Positions 1-7,586 of a DNA stretch of 64,000 bases are shown in pieces (the stretch's first letter is position 1; each line of letters opens with the position of its first letter). The translations under genes and the position numbers were made by a program. The notes under the pieces were generated by a model. That model did not search any database, was not told the DNA's origin, and saw only the letters and a list, made by a program, of their open reading frames with translations. Where the stretch lies: positions 558,001-622,000 of the forward strand of contig NZ_CP162005.1 in assembly GCF_040822065.1 (NCBI RefSeq), read 5' to 3'. This DNA is from Pedobacter sp. WC2423. GTDB taxonomy: Bacteria; Bacteroidota; Bacteroidia; Sphingobacteriales; Sphingobacteriaceae.

Positions 1-1
1 A

Positions 2-337
2 GAACAAAGAAAACAACTTGCCAGATCTTTCAGGGAAAAGAAAAGCGAAATTTACGCTTCATTAAGTGTACAGCAGCCAGGTGATCAATTTTATCAGTTT
101 TATTTGATTTTGAGACAACGGACTGAACAGATTGATCCAATAATCCGGCAGCTCAGGAAAATGGAAATGGACGGAACATTAAAGGTTTCAATTGCGGATT
201 TATTAAGTAGTTATATACATATGCTGGTCAACCGTATTATTCCCGAATTTTCAAGACTGCATGAAGCTGTTATCTATGATTTTTTATATCAATATTATAA
301 GAGTGTAAAGGGAATGAAAAATAGAATTCAGTTGTGA
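2..337 (+). CDS. lanB: LanB-type lanthipeptide dehydratase, C-terminal fragment
   Basis: Open at the left edge; the reading frame starting at base 2 runs to TGA at 335-337, giving about 111 C-terminal residues. The tail contains SYIHMLVNRI followed by a charged linker and VIYDFLYQYYKS, which matches the end of the thiopeptide-type/SpaB C-terminal domain of class I lanthipeptide dehydratases, where a conserved S-x-I-H-M-x-x-N-R element is followed by a Y-x-F/L-L-Y-x-Y helix. That domain removes glutamate from glutamylated Ser/Thr of the precursor. The small leader-bearing ORF 90 bases downstream strongly supports the assignment. The glutamylation domain would lie outside the window, so a split LanB (separate elimination domain) cannot be excluded. 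Confidence 0.8.
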   Translation, partial: EQRKQLARSFREKKSEIYASLSVQQPGDQFYQFYLILRQRTEQIDPIIRQLRKMEMDGTLKVSIADLLSSYIHMLVNRIIPEFSRLHEAVIYDFLYQYYKSVKGMKNRIQL

Positions 338-380
338 TTTAATAAGACAAAAATAATAAGTTAGCTCTGTATTGTAGTTG

Positions 381-411
381 TTGCGTATTTAAAAAGTAAA
401 TTATATATTTA
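381..411 (+). promoter_or_regulatory. Candidate promoter of the precursor peptide gene
   Basis: TTG at 381-383, a 20-base spacer and TATATTTA at 404-411 resemble the Bacteroidota TTG / TAnnTTTG promoter, with the last G replaced by A. Predicted transcription would begin a few bases before the ATG at 429. It would allow the precursor to be expressed apart from the upstream dehydratase. Confidence 0.4.
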
Positions 412-428
412 GAAAATCTAGCAATCTT

Positions 429-617
429 ATGAAGAAAAAGAAAAAAAGTACCAATAAGGCGTTGTCATTTGAAAAAACGGTTATTGTATCACTTGGAAAA
501 AAAGAAATGATGAAAATAAGAGGTGGTGGCAGGGGGGGAGGCCGCAATTTTGAGGCTAATACGAATGATGGTGACTCAGGGCGTCTCACTTGTGACACAG
601 TGCAAAGTACTGGTTAG
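429..617 (+). CDS. Class I lanthipeptide-type precursor peptide (62 aa)
   Basis: A 62-residue peptide lying 90 bases after the LanB-like gene. The leader begins with a lysine run (residues 2-6), then LSFEKTVIVSLGKKEMMKI and a triple glycine (32-34). This matches the layout of Bacteroidota class I lanthipeptide leaders: a short L-x-x-x-K-x-x-I-x-x-L helix, an E-M element and a GG cleavage site. The putative core (residues 35-62) is rich in Gly, Asn, Asp, Ser and Thr, with a single Cys at 55 preceded by Ser50 and Thr54, so at most one lanthionine or methyllanthionine ring is possible; other Ser/Thr could remain dehydrated. A second GGG at 36-38 leaves the cleavage point uncertain. Its small size and lack of other homology keep this an inference from context and leader form. 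Confidence 0.75.
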   Translation: MKKKKKSTNKALSFEKTVIVSLGKKEMMKIRGGGRGGGRNFEANTNDGDSGRLTCDTVQSTG

Positions 618-629
618 GCAGCATATAAT

Positions 630-2090
630 TTGATGATAAACCGATTATATAATATCAACCGCACTAAAGTGAAGAGAATACTTATACTGATTTTAATTTT
701 ACTGCCCTTTTTATCTAGTGCTCAAAGCTGTAATTGTAGTGATAATTTTAAATCTCTGGTAGATAAAATAAAGAATAATTATGTTGGTTATAAGGATAAA
801 GTAAATGCTTCAAATCAAAAACAATTTACTGTTTTCACGGATAGTTTAAAAGAAATCGCTAAGTTATCCTCCAAAATGAATTGTTATGATATTTGTGCGG
901 AATGGTTGTCTTTTTTCAAAGATGAGCACATAGGTCTCTCTTTTACTCCTGGTAAAGCTACAAAAGAAGAGGTTAATGATTTTTTTTCTACGACAGAAAA
1001 GACATCATGGAATGAAAAAACCTTAGATGCCTACTTACTTCGTAATCAAAAGAATCTTGACAACATAGAAGGATACTGGACTTATGCGCCTGACACTTAT
1101 AAAATAGGTATCGTAAAAGATAGTATCCGGAATGAGTTCGTTGGCTTTATTGTTCGGACGAATGTTCCTAACTGGGAGAATCAGCAGGTAAAGCTCAGGA
1201 TAAAAAAGATAAAAGATAAATATCACCTTATTTATTTCAGAGGGATAGACCATGGGAAGAAATTCCCATGGTTAGTTGTAAAGAAAGACAGCCTGGAGCT
1301 TGGTTATTTTGGCGTATGGTATAAAAGTAAATTTTTCACCAATAAATACGAACCCAGAACACTGGTTAAAAAGTCTTTATCACCGTCGTTTAAAGTGCTT
1401 GATAAGGAAACTAATTTATTAGTAATGCCTAGCTTTGCTTTTAAATACAAAAAAGAAGTAGACAGCCTTTTGGAGAAAAATAAGGAATTACTGAAAACAA
1501 GCAAACATCTGATCATTGATATCCGTAATAATTCGGGAGGACTAACCAGTACCTTCGAGCAAGTATTACCTTATATTTATACCAATCCAATTTATACAGA
1601 TGGTGGAGTGGTATGGGCAACTCCGGATAATATTAAGAATGGATACGATACCGATATTTCTGGTTTTCCTGAACAGACTCAAAAGAAGTTTAGGGAAGAG
1701 ACCGAAAAATTAAAGGCACATGTTGGTGAATTTTATCCGCTTTATGAGGGAGATACTATTGAGTTTTCTCAGGTCTTAAAGAATCCGCAGCGTGTCTCTG
1801 TGCTGATGAACAGAGGAAGTGCGAGTGCTGCAGAGCATTTTATTTTAAGAGCTGAACAAAGTAAAAAAGTTACGCTGTTTGGTCAGAATAGTGCGGGAGC
1901 TATTGACTATACTGAAATTGTAAGTGGAAAAATCCCATGTAGTTATTTTACTGTTCAATATCCTGCATTCAGGTCAGACAGGATAGAAAAGCGTCCATTA
2001 AACAATATTGGGATAACTCCTGATATTGTGATTCCGCATCATACTCCAGACTGGGTTGAATTTGTACGGACTTATAAAACTGCCAATTGA
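630..2090 (+). CDS. Exported S41-family serine protease (nisin-resistance-protein-like)
   Basis: 486 residues with an N-terminal basic region and a hydrophobic segment ending LSSAQ (about residues 16-32), so secreted or periplasmic. The C-terminal half is an S41 (C-terminal-processing) protease core: the substrate-binding IDIRNNSGG near residue 297 and NRGSASAAEHF near 395-405, where Ser399 aligns with the S41 nucleophile. KDEHIGL places a histidine at residue 100, like the N-terminal catalytic histidine of tricorn- or NSR-type S41 enzymes, and LFGQNSAG lacks the Prc-type lysine. NSR proteins are S41 proteases that cleave nisin. It starts 12 bases after the precursor gene and its stop overlaps the next start, so it probably acts on the peptide, as immunity factor or leader peptidase. 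A general periplasmic protease remains possible. Confidence 0.8.
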   Translation: MMINRLYNINRTKVKRILILILILLPFLSSAQSCNCSDNFKSLVDKIKNNYVGYKDKVNASNQKQFTVFTDSLKEIAKLSSKMNCYDICAEWLSFFKDEHIGLSFTPGKATKEEVNDFFSTTEKTSWNEKTLDAYLLRNQKNLDNIEGYWTYAPDTYKIGIVKDSIRNEFVGFIVRTNVPNWENQQVKLRIKKIKDKYHLIYFRGIDHGKKFPWLVVKKDSLELGYFGVWYKSKFFTNKYEPRTLVKKSLSPSFKVLDKETNLLVMPSFAFKYKKEVDSLLEKNKELLKTSKHLIIDIRNNSGGLTSTFEQVLPYIYTNPIYTDGGVVWATPDNIKNGYDTDISGFPEQTQKKFREETEKLKAHVGEFYPLYEGDTIEFSQVLKNPQRVSVLMNRGSASAAEHFILRAEQSKKVTLFGQNSAGAIDYTEIVSGKIPCSYFTVQYPAFRSDRIEKRPLNNIGITPDIVIPHHTPDWVEFVRTYKTAN

Positions 2091-3136
2091 AACGGTCCAT
2101 AAATTATAAGTTAATATCTTATCATATAATATTCTGGGTATTACATTTGATTTTCAACAGGTATGATTCTATTTTTCATCCTGGTGATCATTATTTGAGG
2201 GTGTGGCTTGATATCGTATGTGCGCAGGGAACAAATATTGGATTGGTTTATCTCATTATATTTTTGTGTTCGAGATATACTGTTCCGCTAAAGATTATCC
2301 CGTTGACGATTGGGGTTGTGATACTTTATTGTTGGTATTTCCTGATGTGGTACGAAATAAGTTTTGTGCTCAGGCCATTCCTGAAAAACTCGGCGGTACC
2401 TGAATTTAATTTCCTGTATCAGGTTGTAATTGTGCTTTGGGTATTTGTTAAGTTCGCTTTTTTTGGCTTTGGATATGAAATTTGCATGAAAGTAATTAAA
2501 CGGGAAAAGAACATGGCAATGATAAAAAAGGAGAAAATTGAAGCTGAGTACGCATTTCTGCGGGCGCAGATCAATCCTCATTTTTTGTTTAATACACTGA
2601 GTTTATTTTATGCAAAATCATTACCCTTATCTGAAGAACTATCGGATGGAATTGTAACTTTATCTCAAATTATGCGCTATTCTCTGGAAAAGAATGAACA
2701 TAGTAAAATGGTCTTGCTTTCTGATGAATTGGAACATGTAAATAATGTGATTAAAATTAATCAGATGAGGTTTAGTAACCAGTTACAAATTGACCTTAAA
2801 ATTGAAGATACTTTTCCTTCAATTCAGATCGTTCCGCTGATCATTATAACTATTGTAGAAAATGTACTAAAACATGGAGATTGTACGCTGGCAAAAGATC
2901 CTGCTGTAATTAGCCTGTTCAACTCTGAAGATGGATATTTTATTCATTTATATACCTATAACAGAAAGAAAAAAACATTGATCAAAAGCATGAATGGAAT
3001 AGGAATGGAAAACATTAAAAAGCGTCTGGATTATCATTATGGTGATAATTATGAACTTATCGTTGATAATAATGATGATTTTTACATGCTGAAACTCAAA
3101 TTACCGGTTTTTCACCAAACTGATTTTTATTCTTAA
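2087..3136 (+). CDS. LytS/YehU-type sensor histidine kinase (first of a pair)
   Basis: 349 residues. The N-terminal 135 residues form about four membrane segments with almost no extracytoplasmic domain. The kinase core follows: RAQINPHFLFNTLS with the phospho-accepting His165, the N-box TIVENVLKHG, and a glycine-rich NGIGMENIKKRL, as in the LytS/YehU (HPK8) group. The start is TTG at 2087, overlapping the stop of the S41 protease gene by three bases, which suggests translational coupling. About 60% of the kinase core is shared with the next gene, so the two arose by tandem duplication. LytS-type kinases normally phosphorylate LytTR response regulators; none is encoded within the window on this side, so the partner would lie upstream or elsewhere. 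The operon position suggests sensing linked to the lanthipeptide locus. Confidence 0.85.
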   Translation: MKRSINYKLISYHIIFWVLHLIFNRYDSIFHPGDHYLRVWLDIVCAQGTNIGLVYLIIFLCSRYTVPLKIIPLTIGVVILYCWYFLMWYEISFVLRPFLKNSAVPEFNFLYQVVIVLWVFVKFAFFGFGYEICMKVIKREKNMAMIKKEKIEAEYAFLRAQINPHFLFNTLSLFYAKSLPLSEELSDGIVTLSQIMRYSLEKNEHSKMVLLSDELEHVNNVIKINQMRFSNQLQIDLKIEDTFPSIQIVPLIIITIVENVLKHGDCTLAKDPAVISLFNSEDGYFIHLYTYNRKKKTLIKSMNGIGMENIKKRLDYHYGDNYELIVDNNDDFYMLKLKLPVFHQTDFYS

Positions 3137-3149
3137 TTACAAACGGCTG

Positions 3150-4283
3150 ATGAAGAAACCTTTAGGACTCCGTTTAATCTGCTATCATTTCATTTTTTGG
3201 GTGATTTATTTTTCTTTGTATTCAGCTAATGAATTTGTAAATATTCCTGAAACTTATTTCTTCAGTTTAACAGATATATTAGTTACACAAGTCCCAAACT
3301 TAATTATCGTTTATCTGAGTATTTATTTGTTTTTAAAATATACTATTCCCAATAAACCTATAGCATTAACTATCGGTATTTTTGTTATTCACGTCATTAA
3401 TTCCATTGATTGGTACCTGGTTGAGAATCATATCACCCCATTTATTGAAGTCAATCCGGGGCCTGGTATACCGCCTCAGGGGTTTTATGCTGTCCAGTCT
3501 TCAGTAGCATACCTTACAATGAAATATATGATTTTTGGTTTTGCCTATGCTTTTGCTGTTAAGATGATCAGGAATGAAAGAAAGCGCAACCGTCTGGAAC
3601 AGGAAAGGCTTAAAGCAGAATATGCATTTCTTCGCGCACAAATTAATCCGCATTTTTTAAACAATACCCTGAACTTCTTTTACGCAAAAGCTTTGCCTTT
3701 ATCAGATGGACTGTCAGACGCCATTATGACCTTATCCCAAATTATGCGGTATTCACTGGATAGGAATGAAGGTAACCGGATGGTGATGCTTTCTGACGAA
3801 CTCAGACACGTACGAAACGTGATTAAGCTGAATCAAATGAGGTTTAGCAACCGTTTACAAATCGACCTTGATTTCGGGACTACATCTTCATCAATTCAAA
3901 TTGTCCCATTGATTATTATCACCATTGTAGAAAATATTCTGAAACATGGGAATTGTACATTGCCGGATGATCCCGCAAAAATCCGGCTGTCAATTTCTGA
4001 AGACGGATGTTCTATTTTGCTGAATACTTACAATAAAAAGAGTGAATGGGCAGCTGAGCATTCCAGTGGGATAGGTGTTGAAAATATCAGAAAACGTATT
4101 GCTCATCATTATATAAATGATTATCAATTGATTATTGATAATAATGATGTTTTTTATTCCCTGTCACTCCAATTACCTGTTTTTCATAAAGTTGAGTTTT
4201 ATACTTCACATGATGACCAGCTCAGTAATGAAAAGGCTGAATGGGCCAGGTTATTTGCAAAAAAGAAACTTAACCTTTCTTAA
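3150..4283 (+). CDS. LytS/YehU-type sensor histidine kinase (second of a pair)
   Basis: 377 residues, 13 bases after its paralogue. It has the same plan: four predicted membrane segments in the first 140 residues, a short coiled linker, then the H-box RAQINPHFLNNTLN with His168, TIVENILKHG and SGIGVENIRKRI. The usual second Phe of the PHFLFNTL motif is Asn here. A C-terminal tail of about 25 charged residues is absent from the first copy. Such kinases act as dimers, so the two may form a heterodimer. No response regulator follows; the next gene is 413 bases away. Confidence 0.85.
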   Translation: MKKPLGLRLICYHFIFWVIYFSLYSANEFVNIPETYFFSLTDILVTQVPNLIIVYLSIYLFLKYTIPNKPIALTIGIFVIHVINSIDWYLVENHITPFIEVNPGPGIPPQGFYAVQSSVAYLTMKYMIFGFAYAFAVKMIRNERKRNRLEQERLKAEYAFLRAQINPHFLNNTLNFFYAKALPLSDGLSDAIMTLSQIMRYSLDRNEGNRMVMLSDELRHVRNVIKLNQMRFSNRLQIDLDFGTTSSSIQIVPLIIITIVENILKHGNCTLPDDPAKIRLSISEDGCSILLNTYNKKSEWAAEHSSGIGVENIRKRIAHHYINDYQLIIDNNDVFYSLSLQLPVFHKVEFYTSHDDQLSNEKAEWARLFAKKKLNLS

Positions 4284-4696
4284 TCTTAAGCATACTCATC
4301 GAACATGGAGATGATATCTCCTGACAGCCCGCCTTAATCCTATGGTGAAATGGGCGATCCATCTCCGGTACAGGCGAACCAGCCTTGTTAACCGGCCGTA
4401 ATTTTAATACAGGTCCGTTTGCTTTTTCATCTTCTGAAAATCATATCCGGGTAACTGGAAAAAAAGAATAAATATTTTTTTGTGGTGTAAGCGTATCAAA
4501 GATAAAATGAGACAGCAGTTAAAGCGGTTACAGGCTGATAAATACGCTTGTTATGTTAAAAAATCTATGATTTATAGCGTATCAATTGGTTTTTAATTAT
4601 TTGATATACAGATAATTGTAAAATTTTTATCTTGCTTATATCCATAAAAGTCCTTTAAATTTATAGGACCTAAATTATAAACTAAATATTTATCTA
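4284..4696. other. Gene-free stretch with a possible coding remnant
   Basis: 413 bases between the second kinase and the PL14-like gene. A stop-bounded frame without a start codon (4349-4471, plus strand, about 40 codons) reads as a plausible protein tail, with TGEPALLTGRNFNTGPFAFS in its middle, and could be a decayed gene end. The last 150 bases are very AT-rich and probably hold the promoter of the next gene, but I see no clean TAnnTTTG box. No terminator hairpin with a T tract was found after the kinase. Confidence 0.4.
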
Positions 4697-5581
4697 ATGA
4701 AAAAACAGACTACTAGAAGACAGTTGATGGCCAGTATAGTTTTACTGGCAGTTTTATTCGGGACAGCTTGTAAAAAAGACGTCAATACAAACGAATCGGG
4801 CAACAAAAATCAGGACGCTTCAGCAACTGCAGTGAATGCCGTCAATGAAGACATTAATCTGAACTGGGAAAACCGGGCCAATGGCTCTACTTACACCAAT
4901 TCACAGGCGGCAGCAGATTTTGGAAACATTTCGGGATGGCAGGAATCCAGAGCATTTGTGACCAATGGAAAAGACGGTTCTAATGGATTAAGAGTTACTT
5001 TATTGCCAAATGCGCTTTCAGGAGCTGGGGGGTTGATTGGAAATGTAAATCTGAGCCAGGGAACTGCGTATGAACTGGATTATGATGTGAAATTTCATAG
5101 CAATTTCAATTTCAGCAAAGGCGGAAAGATTGGTTTCGGCTTTGCAATTGGTGAAGGAAATACCGGGGGAGATCCTGGGTGGGACGGAAATGGTGGAACG
5201 CTGCGGTTAATGTGGTATGCATCAAGTGCAGACAGAGTATTCTTTCAGCCTTATGTTTATCATAAAGATCAGCCTACCAAATTTGGCGATACTTACACGC
5301 AACGGTTCCCATCAAGCGGATCTCTTCAAAAAGGAGTTTGGTATCATGTCCATATGTATGTGAAAAGCAATACAGGTTCAAGTACCAACGGACATGCTCA
5401 AATTATGATCAATGGACAAACCATTCTGGATAATGATATCCGCTGGACTACAAATGATAGTCAGAGATTAATCAATAAGCTTACCTTCCACACTTTCAGA
5501 GGAGGAAGCCAGGAAGAATGGAAAGCAAATACTACAGATTATATCTATTACGATAATTTAGTGGTGAATAAAATCAATTAG
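4697..5581 (+). CDS. PL14-like polysaccharide lyase lipoprotein
   Basis: 294 residues. A lipoprotein signal (hydrophobic residues 10-22, lipobox FGTAC with Cys25) is followed by a low-complexity Asn/Ala/Thr linker to about residue 50, then one beta-rich domain. The domain shows the pattern of polysaccharide lyase family 14-like jelly rolls: a Y-x-L-x-Y-x-V-x-F strand (YELDYDVKF), a Lys/Gly-rich KGGKIGFGFAIG, RLMWYASSADR, GVWYHVHMYVKSN, an NG turn, TFHTFRGG and a final YYDNL strand. PL14 enzymes cleave alginate or glucuronan. A membrane-anchored surface or periplasmic lyase is expected. The gene is monocistronic, with a hairpin downstream. The substrate cannot be told from sequence; a carbohydrate-binding role without catalysis is the alternative. 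Confidence 0.65.
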   Translation: MKKQTTRRQLMASIVLLAVLFGTACKKDVNTNESGNKNQDASATAVNAVNEDINLNWENRANGSTYTNSQAAADFGNISGWQESRAFVTNGKDGSNGLRVTLLPNALSGAGGLIGNVNLSQGTAYELDYDVKFHSNFNFSKGGKIGFGFAIGEGNTGGDPGWDGNGGTLRLMWYASSADRVFFQPYVYHKDQPTKFGDTYTQRFPSSGSLQKGVWYHVHMYVKSNTGSSTNGHAQIMINGQTILDNDIRWTTNDSQRLINKLTFHTFRGGSQEEWKANTTDYIYYDNLVVNKIN

Positions 5582-5590
5582 TGCACTCAG

Positions 5591-5618
5591 CTGGCCTGGC
5601 TTTTCATGGTCAGGCCAG
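5591..5618 (+). terminator. Hairpin after the PL14-like gene
   Basis: CTGGCCTG at 5591-5598 pairs perfectly with CAGGCCAG at 5611-5618 across a 12-base loop. It lies ten bases after the stop codon. The following tract is T-rich but interrupted, so termination may be partial. Confidence 0.5.
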
Positions 5619-5693
5619 TTGTCTGATTGTTAAATTGTTCATTGCAATTGATTATATTTAGTCATCCTGTGATTAACATCTTTACAATTTTTA

Positions 5694-7583
5694 ATGACTA
5701 AACCTGTTTTTAACTCTTCTGCAGGCCATTTGGTTAGAATCCTTATGGTCATGTGTTTATTTTTTATGCTGACAACTGAACTGTCTTATGCACAAAAGAT
5801 TATTTCAATTGATGATAAAGTTCCGCATTATATTTTTTCTTATGGGGAAATTGAATATTTGGAAGATAGTACGGGCACTTTGAAATTAACTGATATTTTA
5901 AAGCCTGCTCTTCAGTCAGCATTTCTTGTGAATAAGAAATATACACCCAAAAACTATCATATCACCTCTGCTTACTGGTATAAGTTTAAAATAAAACATT
6001 CCAGAGCATCTGCTAAAAACTGGATACTTGAATTCTTTGATCAGTCAATTAATCATTTTGCCTTGTTTGTACCCGACAGCAATGGTAATTACCAGGCGTA
6101 TTATTCCGGGACTGCCTATCCATTTAGTCAAAGAGAATATCAGCATAAGAACTTTGTTTATGAGCTTAATAATGATACTGACGCAACGCTAACCTACTAT
6201 GTACGGATAAAATCGTCTCAATCAGTAAGTGCGCTTATGGTATTGAGAGATATCCGCTGGTTTGTGAAATATGCCCTGAATGAATACCTGATTTTCGGAT
6301 TGTTCTATGGAATGGTAATCGTTTTCAGTTTGTATAACCTGCTCATGTTTTTTGCGGTCAGACAGATGCAATATCTCTATTATGTATTGTATAATCTAAG
6401 TATTGGCCTTTACGAAATGAGCATTGATGGTATAGCCTTTCAATACCTGTGGCCTGACTGGCCTTTATGGAATGAATATGGGATTGGCTTTAGTTTGTAT
6501 TTAAGCAGTGTTTTCGCGCTGATGTTTACCCTTAATTTTCTTTACGTCAAATCCAAAGCGCCGAAGCTTTATCAATTAATTGTCTGGGTTATCATTTTAC
6601 GCAGTTTATTTTTTATAATCTGTCTGTTTAATACACATCTTTTTAGTTATAAACTAGTAGAAATCATCCCTTTGCTCGTTGCTTATGGAACTGGTATTTA
6701 TATTTTTAAAAAACATTACCGTCCGGCAATGTTTTTTGTGATCGGTTATACATTTCTGGTTATCGGCTTCCTGATCAAAATTCTGTTGTTATTAAATGTA
6801 CCCTGGATGCCATACGGGCCCTTTACTTACTATAGCCTGAGTTTCTGTTTTGTATTTGAAATGATCCTTGTGTCTTTTGCCATTGGCGAGCGTGTGAGGA
6901 CCTTGCGCAAAAATGAAAGTGAAGTGCAAAAGAGAATGATTCATCAATTGCAGGTAAATGAAAGTCTGAAAGATACTTTAAACAAGGAATTAACTACACT
7001 GGTTGATGAGCGCACACAAGAAGTCAGCCTGAAGGCTTCCATTATTGAAAAACAGAATGAAGAGATTTCCTTGATGAATACGATGCTGGAAAAAGATAAT
7101 CAGGAATTGCATTTGAACATAGAGAAGGTTACCAAAGCCAGGGTAATGTCAGCTCATGTTGATTTTGCAGAGTTCAGTAAGATTTATCCGGATAGGGAAA
7201 CGTGTTTTAAATATCTTTCCGAGCTGAAATGGGCGAAAGGATATACTTGCCGTAAATGTACAAATACATTTTTTCTGGCCGGTTTCTTACCCTATAGCAG
7301 AAGATGTACCAAGTGCGGTTATGATGAATCAGTAATTGCGCATACTATTTTTCAAAATAGCAAGATCCCGATCAATAAAGCTTTTTATATGCTTTTTTTG
7401 GTATACTCTACAAAAGGGAAGATTTCTTCCCATAAACTCTCAGGATTATTGCTGATCAGGCAGAGCACATGCTGGGCGTATAACAGTAAAATGCAGAAGA
7501 TACTGGAAGAACGAAAAAAAGAATTAAAAACCAGCGGAGAAGGAGGATGGAGTAAACTGGTGCTGGATCCGAATCTTCCTTAG
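5694..7583 (+). CDS. 7TMR-DISM sensor fused to IS1595-type transposase DNA-binding module
   Basis: 629 residues in an uninterrupted frame. A signal peptide (to AQ, about residue 34) leads into a periplasmic DISMED2-like beta domain (about 40-185), seven membrane helices (about 195-405; 7TMR-DISM), and a long coiled coil (about 405-480) as seen before cytoplasmic output domains. The output is not a kinase or cyclase: DFAEFSKIYPDRETCFKYL, then Cys519/Cys522 and Cys538/Cys541 (CRKC, CTKC), then HTIFQNSKIPINKAFYMLF and a helix-turn-helix-like ISSHKLSGLL...CWAY stretch. This is the N-terminal zinc ribbon plus HTH of IS1595-family transposases (Zn_Tnp_IS1595), without the DDE integrase domain. I infer a membrane receptor carrying a domesticated DNA-binding module. 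It converges on the next gene with three bases between the stop codons. Confidence 0.85.
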   Translation: MTKPVFNSSAGHLVRILMVMCLFFMLTTELSYAQKIISIDDKVPHYIFSYGEIEYLEDSTGTLKLTDILKPALQSAFLVNKKYTPKNYHITSAYWYKFKIKHSRASAKNWILEFFDQSINHFALFVPDSNGNYQAYYSGTAYPFSQREYQHKNFVYELNNDTDATLTYYVRIKSSQSVSALMVLRDIRWFVKYALNEYLIFGLFYGMVIVFSLYNLLMFFAVRQMQYLYYVLYNLSIGLYEMSIDGIAFQYLWPDWPLWNEYGIGFSLYLSSVFALMFTLNFLYVKSKAPKLYQLIVWVIILRSLFFIICLFNTHLFSYKLVEIIPLLVAYGTGIYIFKKHYRPAMFFVIGYTFLVIGFLIKILLLLNVPWMPYGPFTYYSLSFCFVFEMILVSFAIGERVRTLRKNESEVQKRMIHQLQVNESLKDTLNKELTTLVDERTQEVSLKASIIEKQNEEISLMNTMLEKDNQELHLNIEKVTKARVMSAHVDFAEFSKIYPDRETCFKYLSELKWAKGYTCRKCTNTFFLAGFLPYSRRCTKCGYDESVIAHTIFQNSKIPINKAFYMLFLVYSTKGKISSHKLSGLLLIRQSTCWAYNSKMQKILEERKKELKTSGEGGWSKLVLDPNLP

Positions 7584-7586
7584 TTG

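Noticed and set aside
7180..7583. Possible IS1595-family insertion in the sensor gene
   Set aside because: The frame is continuous, there is no DDE domain, no terminal inverted repeats and no target-site duplication visible, so it is a fused domain rather than an insertion.
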